The notes beneath the pieces were generated by a model that made no database searches, was not told the origin of the DNA, and worked only from the letters and a program-made list of their open reading frames with translations. Source: Deltaproteobacteria bacterium HGW-Deltaproteobacteria-8 (GTDB lineage Bacteria > Desulfobacterota > Desulfovibrionia > Desulfovibrionales > Desulfovibrionaceae). Taken from it: a DNA stretch of 64,000 bases. The stretch lies in assembly GCA_002840405.1 (NCBI GenBank), contig PHAR01000001.1:454320-518319 (forward strand). Reading direction: 5' to 3'. Made by a program: the position numbers and the translations under genes. This document shows, in pieces, positions 52,945-61,310 of this stretch (within the stretch, counting starts at the first letter, position 1; each line of letters starts with the position of its first letter).

Positions 52945-54303
52945 TCAGGCGAGGAGGCGGTCCACGGTGTTGCCGAGCTGCCTGCCCAGCGGAGTCTGGT
53001 GGGAAATCTCGCGCTCCACGTGGATGATGCCCTTGAGCACCGTGGAATGCTTGCGACCGAGGCGGTCGCCGATGGCGGCGAGGGAAAGGTCGGTGTGGCG
53101 GCGGCAGAGGAAGAAGGCGGTGTTGCGGGCAAGGACGGTCTGCTGGCTGCGACTTTTCGATTTCAGCTCGCGCTCGTCAATGCCGTAGCTCTTGCAGACA
53201 AAGGCCACGATGCGCTCCACGCCCGGCATGGGGGTCTGCACGGCGTAGTTCTCCAGAACCTGCCAGGCCAGCTCCTCAGTGATCTGCTGGCCGAGCAGCC
53301 GGGCCTTGAGCACCAGGTTGTTCAAACAACTCTCAAGCTGGCGGATGTCTGTGGTCAGGCGCTCGGCCAGAAGCCCGGTGACGTTGTCCGGCACCTGGAC
53401 CTGGAGCGAGCGGGCCTTGCGGCGGATGATCTCCTCGCGCGTGGCGTAGTCCGGGGCCTGCATCAGGGCCATGAAGCCCGAGGCGAAGCAGGACACGAGC
53501 TGCGGGTCGACGTCGGAGAGCTCCCGGGGCAAAAACGAGCTGGTGAGCACCACCTTGCAGCCGCGCTGCTGCAGGGCCTTCAGGGTCAGCAGCAGCTCTT
53601 CCTGGAGCTTGCCCTTGCCCTGGAAGAAATGGATGTCCTCCAGGAGCAAAACGTCCACGGAGTCGCGGAACTCGGCCTTGAAGCGCGCAGCCTCCTTGGC
53701 CTTGATGGCCAGCACCAGGCGCGTGGTGAACTCCTCGGCCGAGAGGCAGGCTATGGAGACCCGGCTGCGGTTGGAGCGTTCGGCCAGGTGGCGGCCGATG
53801 GCGTGCAGCAGGTGGGTCTTGCCAAGGCCCGGCCCGGCGCTGAGGAAAAGGTGGTCCGTGGCCAGAGAGTTGTTGCAGATGCCCTTGGCCGCAGCGCAGG
53901 CCAGCTCGTTGCAGGGGCCGACCACGAAGTCGTCGAAGCGGAAGCGCCAGCGGCTCAGGGATTCGGTCCGGGGCGCATGCCCCAGGGGCAGGGCCAGGGA
54001 CTCTGTGGCCGGGGGAGGCCGGGTCTGGGCCAGATTCTGCTGAGGAACCTGGATCACCGGGCGGCGCTGGCCCACGCTGACCACGATCTCGGTGCGGCGG
54101 CCCGTAAGCTCCAGGGCGGCCTCGCGGATGGTCTCCAGCAGTCGGTCACGCACCCAGGCGGCCACAAACTCGTTGGGAGCGGACAGGTGCAGGACATTGT
54201 CCTGGACCTTGGCGTCGAGCGGCTTGATCCAGAGGGTGAATAACCCCTGTTCCAGGCGATTTTCGAGGATGGGAAGCAATTTTTGCCAAAGGTCCGCGTT
54301 CAT
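52945..54303 (-). CDS. dnaA: Divergent DnaA-family replication-initiator paralogue
   Basis: A 452-residue protein with the whole DnaA layout: domain I (WQKLLPILENRLEQGLFTLWIKPLDA), a linker, an AAA+ domain with Walker A AGPGLGKT (156-163), Walker B LLLEDIHFF (219-227) and sensor II Arg321, and a C-terminal helix-turn-helix. Two features differ from normal DnaA. The box VII arginines of RLKSRF are replaced in QLVSCF (Gln268, Cys272). The GGRDHTTV DNA signature is LGRKHSTV (415-422), one residue shorter with Asp to Lys. It is probably a second DnaA with a changed role; a standard copy should exist elsewhere. The ATG at 54303 gives the usual domain I start. Confidence 0.88.
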   Translation of the reverse strand: MNADLWQKLLPILENRLEQGLFTLWIKPLDAKVQDNVLHLSAPNEFVAAWVRDRLLETIREAALELTGRRTEIVVSVGQRRPVIQVPQQNLAQTRPPPATESLALPLGHAPRTESLSRWRFRFDDFVVGPCNELACAAAKGICNNSLATDHLFLSAGPGLGKTHLLHAIGRHLAERSNRSRVSIACLSAEEFTTRLVLAIKAKEAARFKAEFRDSVDVLLLEDIHFFQGKGKLQEELLLTLKALQQRGCKVVLTSSFLPRELSDVDPQLVSCFASGFMALMQAPDYATREEIIRRKARSLQVQVPDNVTGLLAERLTTDIRQLESCLNNLVLKARLLGQQITEELAWQVLENYAVQTPMPGVERIVAFVCKSYGIDERELKSKSRSQQTVLARNTAFFLCRRHTDLSLAAIGDRLGRKHSTVLKGIIHVEREISHQTPLGRQLGNTVDRLLA

Positions 54304-54926
54304 GTGGTAGGGTCTACGCTTTGGACGCTCCAGGGACAATCCTGGCACAGGCCGGAACCAGTCCAGGACAGACCGCTGTTTTCTACAACATAACTATCCG
54401 ACTTTATTGCGTTCATAAGTTCCAAAAGGAGTACAGGGCAAAACGAATACGTACTCGGAACGCCTGCACCGCCTAGGTTAAGCTACTGCTCACGCCGAAC
54501 TTTGGGAAACCTGTGCAAACTTTTATAAACATACACAAGTACGTTTTTCGACGAATTACGAAAAATAAAATGGAATTTCACCGCTGGCCACAAACTGGGT
54601 AGGCATGAAACCTGTGAAACATTTCGGATTGCGGATGTCTTACCACCAAGTCCGCGCCTGCTCACGCTTGGCGGCATGAAGCCCTTCCTGGCCAATTCTC
54701 CCGGCTTCCCACATACCAACGCAAGTTGACAAAAATTGTCTGTCTGGTGGCCTGGTTACGCAATGGCAGGCAATGAACACCGGCAACTGGCGGCAATGCC
54801 GCGCAATTTTCAGCCAGGGGTCCGGGATGCCTTGCGCGACGTGCATTGAAGAAATAATCTGTGGGGATAGCAGACCAAATTGGTTCTTTCAATTGCATGA
54901 GCGGAATGAAGCGATGTACGCCGCAG
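54304..54926. other. 623-bp AT-richer intergenic region upstream of dnaA paralogue
   Basis: The longest gene-free stretch, visibly richer in A+T than its flanks. Only one near-match to a DnaA box was found (TTATAAACA, 54523-54531), with no cluster, so it is not a convincing oriC. It holds a TTTTTCG/CGAAAAA inverted repeat (54544-54565) and a GACAA-AAA-TTGTC palindrome (54728-54740). Short open frames here look non-coding. It probably carries the promoter of the dnaA paralogue. Confidence 0.6.
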
Positions 54927-55385
54927 TCAGTCCAGAGTCAGGGTGCGCCGGGCAGGGATCGCAGGCTGTCGCTTGGGCACGGTGACGGTCAGCAGCCCCT
55001 CGCGCAACACGGCAGTGATCCCCTCGCCGTTTGTGTCTTCAGGCAAGGGGAAACGCCGGGCAAACGCGCCGTGGGCGCGTTCCATTAGATGATAGGCCGT
55101 GTCGGCGTCCTCGTTTGAGCAGGGATCCGAGGGGCGTTCCCCGCGCACCACCAGCGCGCCGTCGGCCACCTCCACCAGCACCTGCTCCGGGGCCACGCCT
55201 GGGAGCTCAATGCGCACCACCAAGGCCTGGACCGTCTCCGTGATGTCGGCCAGGGGCACCCAGACATAGCCAGCGGAGGGAATTCCGGAAGGCGCTGAGC
55301 TCTGCCTGGTCGCGTCCAGCATTCTGTCCATCTGCTCGCGTAACTCGTCCATGCCGCGCCACTGGATCCACTGACTCTTGCCCAT
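54927..55385 (-). CDS. Hsp20/alpha-crystallin small heat-shock protein
   Basis: A 152-residue small chaperone. The alpha-crystallin domain runs from WVPLADITETVQALVVRIELPGVAPEQVLVEVADGALVVRGER to AFARRFPLPED and the terminal strand GLLTVTVPKRQPA (A-x-x-x-G-x-L-x-V-x-x-P pattern). The ACD-flanking C-terminal I-x-I/V motif is weak. Such proteins hold unfolding proteins during stress. It is divergent from cydA; a shared stress/oxygen-responsive intergenic region is possible. Confidence 0.93.
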   Translation of the reverse strand: MGKSQWIQWRGMDELREQMDRMLDATRQSSAPSGIPSAGYVWVPLADITETVQALVVRIELPGVAPEQVLVEVADGALVVRGERPSDPCSNEDADTAYHLMERAHGAFARRFPLPEDTNGEGITAVLREGLLTVTVPKRQPAIPARRTLTLD

Positions 55386-55519
55386 GTCTTGATACCTCCC
55401 TCGGATGCTTTCCAGTAAATCACTCGCGCTCGGCGTGCAAGGCTGCCTGGTAAATGGGATTGCATTTTTCTTCTACCTTGGTACTAGATTTATATTGCAA
55501 TTTATTATCACCACCCTTA

Positions 55520-55536
55520 TCAGGAATCATTCCTGA
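55520..55536. promoter_or_regulatory. 17-bp perfect palindrome before cydA
   Basis: TCAGGAATCATTCCTGA has 8-bp arms around one central base. It ends 21 bases before the cydA ATG, downstream of an AT-rich region that could hold -35/-10 elements, so a bound repressor would block transcription. The regulator is unknown. Confidence 0.6.
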
Positions 55537-55557
55537 CACACTAACAGGGGGAGATCG

Positions 55558-56862
55558 ATGGACGTTCTCATGCTCTCACGGCTGCAATTCGCTGCCGCAA
55601 CAATGTTTCACTTCCTGTTCGTGCCGCTGACGCTCGGCATCTCGGTGCTCATCGCCTGCATGGAGACGGCGTACGCGCGCACAGGCAAGGACGTGTACAA
55701 ACGAATGGCCAAGTTCTGGGGCAAACTCTTCCTCATCAACTTCACCTTGGGCGTGGTCACCGGCATCACGCTGGAGTTCCAGTTTGGCACAAACTGGTCG
55801 CGTTACTCGGCCTACGTGGGCGACATTTTCGGGTCGCTACTGGCCATCGAGGCCACGGCGGCTTTCTTTCTCGAGTCCACCTTCATCGGCGTCTGGCACT
55901 TCGGCTGGGACAAGCTCTCGCCCAGGGCCCACGCCATTTCCGCCTGGCTGGTGGCCGGAGCGGGCAATCTTTCCGCCGTCTGGATCCTCATCGCCAACGG
56001 GTTCATGCAGAACCCCATGGGCTATGAGCTCAGAAACGGCCGCGCCGAACTGACCGACTTCGTGGCCATCATCACCAATCCCTGGGCCTGGAACCAGTTT
56101 GTGCACGTGGTGTCCGCGTCGTTCTGCGTGTCCACCTTCTTCATCATGGGCATCAGCGCCTGGCACCTTCTGCGCAAGCAGAACGAGGAGTTCTTCCTGA
56201 AGTCCTTTAAGCTGGCGCTTTACGTGGGCATGGCCTCCACGGCCATCGTCGTTGCGCAGGGCCACCTGCACGGGAACCTCGTGGCCCAGCTTCAGCCAGC
56301 CAAACTGGCGGCCATGGAGTCCCACTGGGAGACCCGGACCAACGCACCCATGTATCTGCTGCAGATCCCCGACGAGAAAGGTGAGAAGAACCTTGTGGAG
56401 GCCCTGCCCGTGCCCAGCCTGCTGAGCATCCTGGCCTTCAACGACCCCAATGCCGAGGTCAAGGGCCTGAAGGACTTCCCCGCCAGCGACCGCCCCCCCG
56501 TGACCATCACCTTCCTGGCCTTCCGCGTCATGGTCGGCATCGGCACGCTCATGCCCCTGCTCATGCTCTTTGGCCTGTGGAAGCGCGAGGCGCTGACCAG
56601 CTATCCGCTGTACCTGAAGGCCATGGTCTGGGCCATGCCCCTGCCCTATCTGGGCATGCAGGCGGGCTGGACCGTGACCGAGGTCGGCCGGCAGCCCTGG
56701 ATCGTCTACGGGCTCATGCGCACCACGGACGCGGTGTCGCCCATCGCAGCCAGCCAGGCCGGTGTGTCGCTGGTGGCCATGGTGCTCCTGTACACCCTGC
56801 TCGGCGCGGCCGGGGCCTATCTGATGGTCACCTTCGCCCGCAAGGGCCCTGTGGACGCATAA
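55558..56862 (+). CDS. cydA: Cytochrome bd quinol oxidase subunit I
   Basis: A 434-residue heme-bearing subunit of the bd-type oxidase, which reduces O2 with quinol and protects anaerobes from oxygen. It starts MDVLMLSRLQFAAATMFHFLFVPLTLG with ligand His18, has GDIFGSLLAIEATAAFFLESTFIGVWHFGW, and the GWTVTEVGRQPWIVYG motif near 370-385. The quinol loop is short, as in the cyanide-insensitive-like/short-Q-loop group. Nine hydrophobic segments are apparent. GGGGGAG precedes the ATG. cydB follows after 37 bases. Confidence 0.97.
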   Translation: MDVLMLSRLQFAAATMFHFLFVPLTLGISVLIACMETAYARTGKDVYKRMAKFWGKLFLINFTLGVVTGITLEFQFGTNWSRYSAYVGDIFGSLLAIEATAAFFLESTFIGVWHFGWDKLSPRAHAISAWLVAGAGNLSAVWILIANGFMQNPMGYELRNGRAELTDFVAIITNPWAWNQFVHVVSASFCVSTFFIMGISAWHLLRKQNEEFFLKSFKLALYVGMASTAIVVAQGHLHGNLVAQLQPAKLAAMESHWETRTNAPMYLLQIPDEKGEKNLVEALPVPSLLSILAFNDPNAEVKGLKDFPASDRPPVTITFLAFRVMVGIGTLMPLLMLFGLWKREALTSYPLYLKAMVWAMPLPYLGMQAGWTVTEVGRQPWIVYGLMRTTDAVSPIAASQAGVSLVAMVLLYTLLGAAGAYLMVTFARKGPVDA

Positions 56863-56899
56863 GCCGTCCGCACCAGAAGCCAACACAAGGGAGTCTGCT

Positions 56900-57916
56900 A
56901 TGCTCGAGACCATATGGTTTTTGCTCTGGGGAGTCCTCTGGGCCGTCTATTTCGTGCTGGACGGGTTCGACCTGGGCATTGGGACGCTCATGCCCTTCCT
57001 GGCCAAAAATGAGTTTGAGAAACGCGCCATGTACAACGCCGGCGGCCCCTTCTGGGACGGCAACGAGGTCTGGCTCATCGCCGCTGGCGGCGTGACCTTC
57101 GCGGCCTTCCCCCAGGCCTACGCCACCCTGTTCAGCGGCATGTACTCGGCGCTCATGCTGCTGCTCTTCGCGTTGATTCTGCGCGGGGTGTCCTTCGAGT
57201 TCCGTGGCAAGGTCGAAAACGATACCTGGAAGAGCATCTGGGACGGCTGCCAGGTGGCCGGAAGCTTCCTGCCCGCGCTGCTCTTGGGTGTGGCCTTCGC
57301 CAACATCTTCAAGGGGCTGCCCATCAACGAGGCCCACGTGAACACCGGCGGGCTGTTCGACCTGCTGAACCCTTACGGTCTGCTCGGTGGCGTGCTCTTC
57401 GTGGCCATGTTCTGCCTGCACGGGGCGCTGTGGCTGTCCATCCGCGCCACGGGCGAGCTGAAGAACCGCGCCATGGCCACCGCAGCCAAGCTCTGGCCCG
57501 TTGTGCTGGTGCTTGTGCTGGCCTTTTTGGCCTACAGCTTCGTGGAGACCAAGCTCTTCGGCAACTACCTGAAGAACCCCCACCTGTTCCTCATCCTGGT
57601 GGCCGCTGTGGCCGGGCTGGTCATGTCGCGGGTGTACCTGGCCCAGGGCCAGGTCTGGAAGGCCTGGGGCGGCTCGGCCGTGTTCATCGCCTGCGTGGCC
57701 CTGTTCGGCGTGGTGGGGCTGTTCCCGGCCCTGCTCATCTCCAGCCTGAACCCGGCCTGGAGCCTGACCATCCACAACGCCGCCTCCTCGCAGCTGACGC
57801 TCAAGATCATGCTCGGCGTGGCCCTGGTCTTCGTGCCCCTGGTCATCTGCTACCAGCTCTGGTCGCTCATGACCTTCAGCAAGCCCATCGAGGTTGAGAG
57901 CGACCTGGAATACTAG
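56900..57916 (+). CDS. cydB: Cytochrome bd quinol oxidase subunit II
   Basis: A 338-residue membrane subunit with about eight transmembrane segments. It starts MLETIWFLLWGVLWAVYFVLDGFDLGIGTLMPFL and has NEVWLIAAGGVTFAAFPQAYATLFSGMYSALMLLLFALILRGVSFEFRGK, all typical of CydB. Length is normal. It is followed by a terminator. No cydX or cydDC genes are visible. Confidence 0.97.
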   Translation: MLETIWFLLWGVLWAVYFVLDGFDLGIGTLMPFLAKNEFEKRAMYNAGGPFWDGNEVWLIAAGGVTFAAFPQAYATLFSGMYSALMLLLFALILRGVSFEFRGKVENDTWKSIWDGCQVAGSFLPALLLGVAFANIFKGLPINEAHVNTGGLFDLLNPYGLLGGVLFVAMFCLHGALWLSIRATGELKNRAMATAAKLWPVVLVLVLAFLAYSFVETKLFGNYLKNPHLFLILVAAVAGLVMSRVYLAQGQVWKAWGGSAVFIACVALFGVVGLFPALLISSLNPAWSLTIHNAASSQLTLKIMLGVALVFVPLVICYQLWSLMTFSKPIEVESDLEY

Positions 57917-57942
57917 GCCGCGCGCAAGTCCAACAAACAGAA

Positions 57943-57980
57943 GGGCCGCTTCCGATGCACGGAGGCGGCCCTTTCCTTTT
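57943..57980 (+). terminator. Terminator after cydB
   Basis: GGGCCGCTTCCG (57943-57954) pairs with CGGAGGCGGCCC (57960-57971), with one T-G pair, then TTTCCTTTT. Confidence 0.85.
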
Positions 57981-57995
57981 GCTGCGGGGAAAGGC

Positions 57996-58514
57996 TTACG
58001 TGACGCTCTTGCGCAGCGAAAGCGCCAGCGCCGTGGTCAACTTGACCACCTCGGCGTTGGAGCGGCGGATGGTGGCGGCCATGCGTTTGCCCAGGGTCAA
58101 GAGGAGCTTCACGCCCAGTTCCGGTTCGCGCCGGGCCAGATCGAAGAACTGTTCCCGGTTGGTGACCAGGAAGATCGAATCCGTGATGGCCGTCACCGTG
58201 GCCGAGCGCTGGTCCGAGTCGATGAGCGCGACCTCCCCGAAAATGGGGCGGCTCGTGTCGTCGAGCGTGGCCAGGACCTTGCGCGGGGAGGCCATGTTGA
58301 GGAGCGGCACGCTCATGCCCGCCATAAGCATGGCTTTGGAGATCTGCACCCGCCCGCGCACCAGGATGTACATCTCCTCGCCGGTCTGGCCCTCGGCCAC
58401 GACCACGCTCCCGGCGGACCTGGCCTCCTCGTGGAAGATGGCCTCGACCTTGCCGAGTTCCGTGGCGTCCAGGCCCTGGAACACCGGGATGGCGGTAAAG
58501 TCCATGGTGCTCAT
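57996..58514 (-). CDS. Stand-alone cyclic-nucleotide-binding domain protein
   Basis: A 172-residue CRP-fold protein without a DNA-binding domain. The phosphate-binding cassette is intact: FGEVALIDSDQRSATVTA with Glu94 and Arg103. A C-terminal helix (ELGVKLLLTLGKRMAATIRRSNAEVVKLT) replaces the usual helix-turn-helix. Its ATG overlaps the stop of the K+ channel gene (ATGA), so both are probably made together. It may be the detachable ligand-sensing subunit for the channel; this is inference from gene order. Confidence 0.88.
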   Translation of the reverse strand: MSTMDFTAIPVFQGLDATELGKVEAIFHEEARSAGSVVVAEGQTGEEMYILVRGRVQISKAMLMAGMSVPLLNMASPRKVLATLDDTSRPIFGEVALIDSDQRSATVTAITDSIFLVTNREQFFDLARREPELGVKLLLTLGKRMAATIRRSNAEVVKLTTALALSLRKSVT

Positions 58515-59665
58515 GGAGCCTCCCCTCCGGCCCCGGCTCGCAGCACCAGCACCCCGTCATAGCTGGCCAGGGGCTGGCTGTCCGGCGGATTCACCAGCAC
58601 GCTTGCGCCCTGGCGGCCGAGCTTGGTCTCGCGGCCATGGGACTGGAAAAGCTCCAGGATGAACTGGTCCAGGGCCGAGCCCGCGTCCAGGATGTCCTCC
58701 AGGGCCAGGCTGCGCGCGGTCTGGCACAGGGCCATGGCCAGGCCGCCGTCCTGCTGGCGGAGGTTGCCGGAATATTCGCCCCAGCATAAACCCTTGTCCT
58801 GTTCCGAAAGCGGGCGCAGGACCAGGCCGGGGCGGCCATGCAGCCCGAGCAGGGCCTGGATCAGGTTCCAGGCCGGGGGCGCAGTGCCGAGCAGGGCCAA
58901 CACGCCGCTGGAGATCTCGCCCCGGTCGATGAGTTCGGTGACGCCCGCGCGCAGGAGGTGCACGCGGTTCTCGGCCTGGGCCGCCTCGGCGTAGATTGGC
59001 ACCTTGGGGGCCATGCCGCGCACGGTGAGCGCCGCGTAGATGCTCTGCTGGTCGGACTCGTGCGGCGACATGTCGTCCTGGCGCAGGATGTAGATGAGCG
59101 AGGCGTGGTCCGGCCTGGACTTGTGCACCACGTTCTCCTGGGCGATCTTGCCGGCCACGAAGAACAGCCGCTCGCCCAGGTCGAGCTGAAACGCGATCTC
59201 GTCGCGGCGCTCCTGGGGCAGGTCTGTGACCAGCACCAGCCCGTCCCGCTCCAGCAGGCCGTTCTCGCGCAGACCGCGCACCAGGCCGGGGACCGAGGAG
59301 TTCCAACCAAGGATGATGACATGCCCGCTGATTTTCACTTCCAGGAGCCCCTTGCGTTTCTTGGCCTTGCGCTCCACCAGGAGCGAGGCCAGGTTGCCGG
59401 TGAGGGTGGAGACCAGGCCGATGCCGCTGGCCATGACCAGGATGCCGATGAGCTTGCCGGAGTCGGTGGCGGGCACGATGTCGCCGTAGCCAACGGTGGT
59501 CATGGTGACCACACTCCACCACAGGGCCGAGAACAGCCCCGGAACCGTGGCGCGGCTTTCAATGAAATAGATGCCCGTGGAGCTCAAGGACAAAAGCACC
59601 ACGATGGCCAGGGCGAGCTTGAAGGTGCCGCCCCGCATCCAGTCAGGCAGCGGGAGCTTGTTCAC
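58511..59665 (-). CDS. Two-TM potassium channel with RCK/TrkA-N-type domains
   Basis: A 384-residue ion channel. A first transmembrane helix (about 15-35), a pore loop with filter TTVGYGD (56-62) and a second helix (about 72-92) are followed by a Rossmann-like RCK domain (HVIILGWNSSVPGLVRGLRENG) and a second regulatory region. The glycine motif is ILGWNSS, less canonical than GxGxxG. The start is GTG at 59665; AAGGAAG lies rather far upstream. It overlaps the cyclic-nucleotide-binding gene and has an 18-bp palindrome upstream. Confidence 0.9.
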   Translation of the reverse strand: MNKLPLPDWMRGGTFKLALAIVVLLSLSSTGIYFIESRATVPGLFSALWWSVVTMTTVGYGDIVPATDSGKLIGILVMASGIGLVSTLTGNLASLLVERKAKKRKGLLEVKISGHVIILGWNSSVPGLVRGLRENGLLERDGLVLVTDLPQERRDEIAFQLDLGERLFFVAGKIAQENVVHKSRPDHASLIYILRQDDMSPHESDQQSIYAALTVRGMAPKVPIYAEAAQAENRVHLLRAGVTELIDRGEISSGVLALLGTAPPAWNLIQALLGLHGRPGLVLRPLSEQDKGLCWGEYSGNLRQQDGGLAMALCQTARSLALEDILDAGSALDQFILELFQSHGRETKLGRQGASVLVNPPDSQPLASYDGVLVLRAGAGGEAP

Positions 59666-59695
59666 GGCGCCGGGTACTTCCTTTACAGACGTGTG

Positions 59696-59713
59696 ACACT
59701 ACGTACGCAGTGT
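59696..59713. promoter_or_regulatory. 18-bp near-perfect palindrome before K+ channel gene
   Basis: ACACTACGTACGCAGTGT is self-complementary except for one A/C pair. It lies 31 bases before the channel start in a 102-base gap. A dimeric regulator site is possible. Confidence 0.45.
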
Positions 59714-59767
59714 ACCAGAGGTCGCGCAGGAATCAAGACGCAAATGGCGAGGGGGGTGATGGCGGAC

Positions 59768-61210
59768 TCAGGGGTCCTTGTGCACAAGGTGGTGCTCATG
59801 CGCGGGCTTTGTGTGGAACATGCTGCGGCGATACAGCGACAGGCAGGCGGCCAGGCCGGAAAAGACCGCCCCGGCGCTGAGCGCGGCCCGGAACCCGGCG
59901 AAGAAGCATTCCGAAGGGTCCAGGCCCAGGGCCATGGCCCGGCCCTGCGCGGCGCCGAAGACCGTCATGGCCGTGGCGATGCCGGAGACCATGCCCACGT
60001 TGCGCACCAGGGCCAGAAAGCCGCCCACCAGGCCGATCTTGTTCTGGGGGGCGCTGGAGAGCACGCTGTTGTTGTTGGGCGACATGAAGATGCCCACCCC
60101 GACGCCCAGGACCATCTGTCCCAGAAAAACCCGCCACAGCGCCGTTTCCGGCCGCAGCAGGGACTGGCCCAGAAGCCCGGCGCTCATGACGGCCAGGCCC
60201 AGGGTCGTCAGTGTGGCGAAGTTGATGCGCTCGGACAAATAGCCGCTCACCGGCGCGGCCACGGCCATGGCCATTGGCAGGCTGGAGAGCACGATGCCGG
60301 TCATGAGCGGAGTCAGGTGCAGCTGGTCCTGCAGATAGAACGGCAGCAGGATGGCGTTGCTGAACATGGACATGAAGGACAAAAAGGCCACCACGTTGCC
60401 CGAAAAGAAGGGCCAGATGCTGAACAGCGAAAGGTCGATCATGGGCTGGCTGGTGCGGCGCTCCCAGGACACGAACCAGGGAAAGGCGACGAGGGCCAGG
60501 GCCATGCATATCAGCACCTGCGGCGAGGTCCAGCCCCAGTCGTGGCCGTGCGTCATGACCAAGAGCAGGCCTGTCATGCCCACGGCGAATAGCAGGGCCC
60601 CGGGCAGATCCAGGGACTCGTCGTGCAGGCGTTCCACCGGGGGCAGAAAGCGTCGGGTGAGCCACAGCCCGGCCAGGCCGATGGGCAGGTTCACGTAAAA
60701 GACGCTGCGCCAACCAAAGGACTGGATGAGCAGGCCGCCCAGGCCCGGACCGGCCAGGGAGCCCAAGGCCACGGTCATGCCGATGATGCCGAGCGCCCGG
60801 CCACGGGTGGCGCCGGGAAAGGCGGCCATGATGATGGCCGGGCCGTTGGACATGAGCATGGCCGCGCCCACGCCCTGGAGCACGCGCGCGGCGATGAGCG
60901 TCCACAGGCTGGGGGCCGCGCCGCAGAGCATGGAAGCCACGATGAAAACCACGAAGCCCAGGGTGTACATGCGCCTGCGGCCGTACATGTCGCCCATGCG
61001 CCCGAACAAGGGCAGCAGGCAGGAGATGACGAGCAGATAGCCGGCCACGGCCCACTGGATCTCCTGCAGGCTGGCCGCAAAGCCATGCGCCACAATGGGC
61101 AACGCCGTGTTCACGATGCCCGCATCCAGGGTGGCCATGAACGTGCCCGTTGCGGCCACGCTGAAGGCCTGCCAGTCTCCGGCGCGCCCCTTCTGCTCTT
61201 GCTGTTGCAT
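59768..61210 (-). CDS. MFS drug exporter, DHA2 (EmrB/QacA) type
   Basis: A 480-residue inner-membrane proton antiporter with about 14 hydrophobic segments. It begins WQAFSVAATGTFMATLDAGIVNTALPIVAHGF and has GRMGDMYGRRRMYTLGF between helices 2 and 3, and ALGIIGMTVALGSLAGPGLGGLL (motif C), as in EmrB/QacA. The ATG at 61210 follows GGGGGAGG; the frame to 61264 is rejected. It is divergent from tetR across 100 bases and is its likely target. Confidence 0.93.
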   Translation of the reverse strand: MQQQEQKGRAGDWQAFSVAATGTFMATLDAGIVNTALPIVAHGFAASLQEIQWAVAGYLLVISCLLPLFGRMGDMYGRRRMYTLGFVVFIVASMLCGAAPSLWTLIAARVLQGVGAAMLMSNGPAIIMAAFPGATRGRALGIIGMTVALGSLAGPGLGGLLIQSFGWRSVFYVNLPIGLAGLWLTRRFLPPVERLHDESLDLPGALLFAVGMTGLLLVMTHGHDWGWTSPQVLICMALALVAFPWFVSWERRTSQPMIDLSLFSIWPFFSGNVVAFLSFMSMFSNAILLPFYLQDQLHLTPLMTGIVLSSLPMAMAVAAPVSGYLSERINFATLTTLGLAVMSAGLLGQSLLRPETALWRVFLGQMVLGVGVGIFMSPNNNSVLSSAPQNKIGLVGGFLALVRNVGMVSGIATAMTVFGAAQGRAMALGLDPSECFFAGFRAALSAGAVFSGLAACLSLYRRSMFHTKPAHEHHLVHKDP

Positions 61211-61250
61211 AGTCCTCCCCCGCTTTATGCGGTCGGCAGTCAGTATTCCA

Positions 61251-61280
61251 TTTGACAGTCTCAATCAAGCGTTTTAATCT
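61251..61280 (+). promoter_or_regulatory. Divergent promoter/operator region, tetR-MFS
   Basis: TTGACA (61251-61256) and TTAATC/TAATCT (61274-61280) form a sigma-70-like promoter toward tetR with a 17-18-base spacer. TTGA...TCAA forms an imperfect inverted repeat over the -35, and AGCGTTT occurs twice (61268, 61281). A TetR operator covering both divergent promoters is likely. Confidence 0.5.
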
Positions 61281-61310
61281 AGCGTTTCATATTGCATCAA
61301 GGAGAGTTGC

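Noticed and set aside
54483-54898. Short minus-strand frames of 68-78 codons upstream of the dnaA paralogue
   Set aside because: They overlap each other in different frames, have no good ribosome-binding sites and no family-like sequence.
54304-54926. Chromosomal origin (oriC) beside the dnaA-type gene
   Set aside because: Only one near-match to a DnaA box was found, with no cluster or clear 13-mer array, and the neighbouring DnaA lacks standard DNA-recognition residues.
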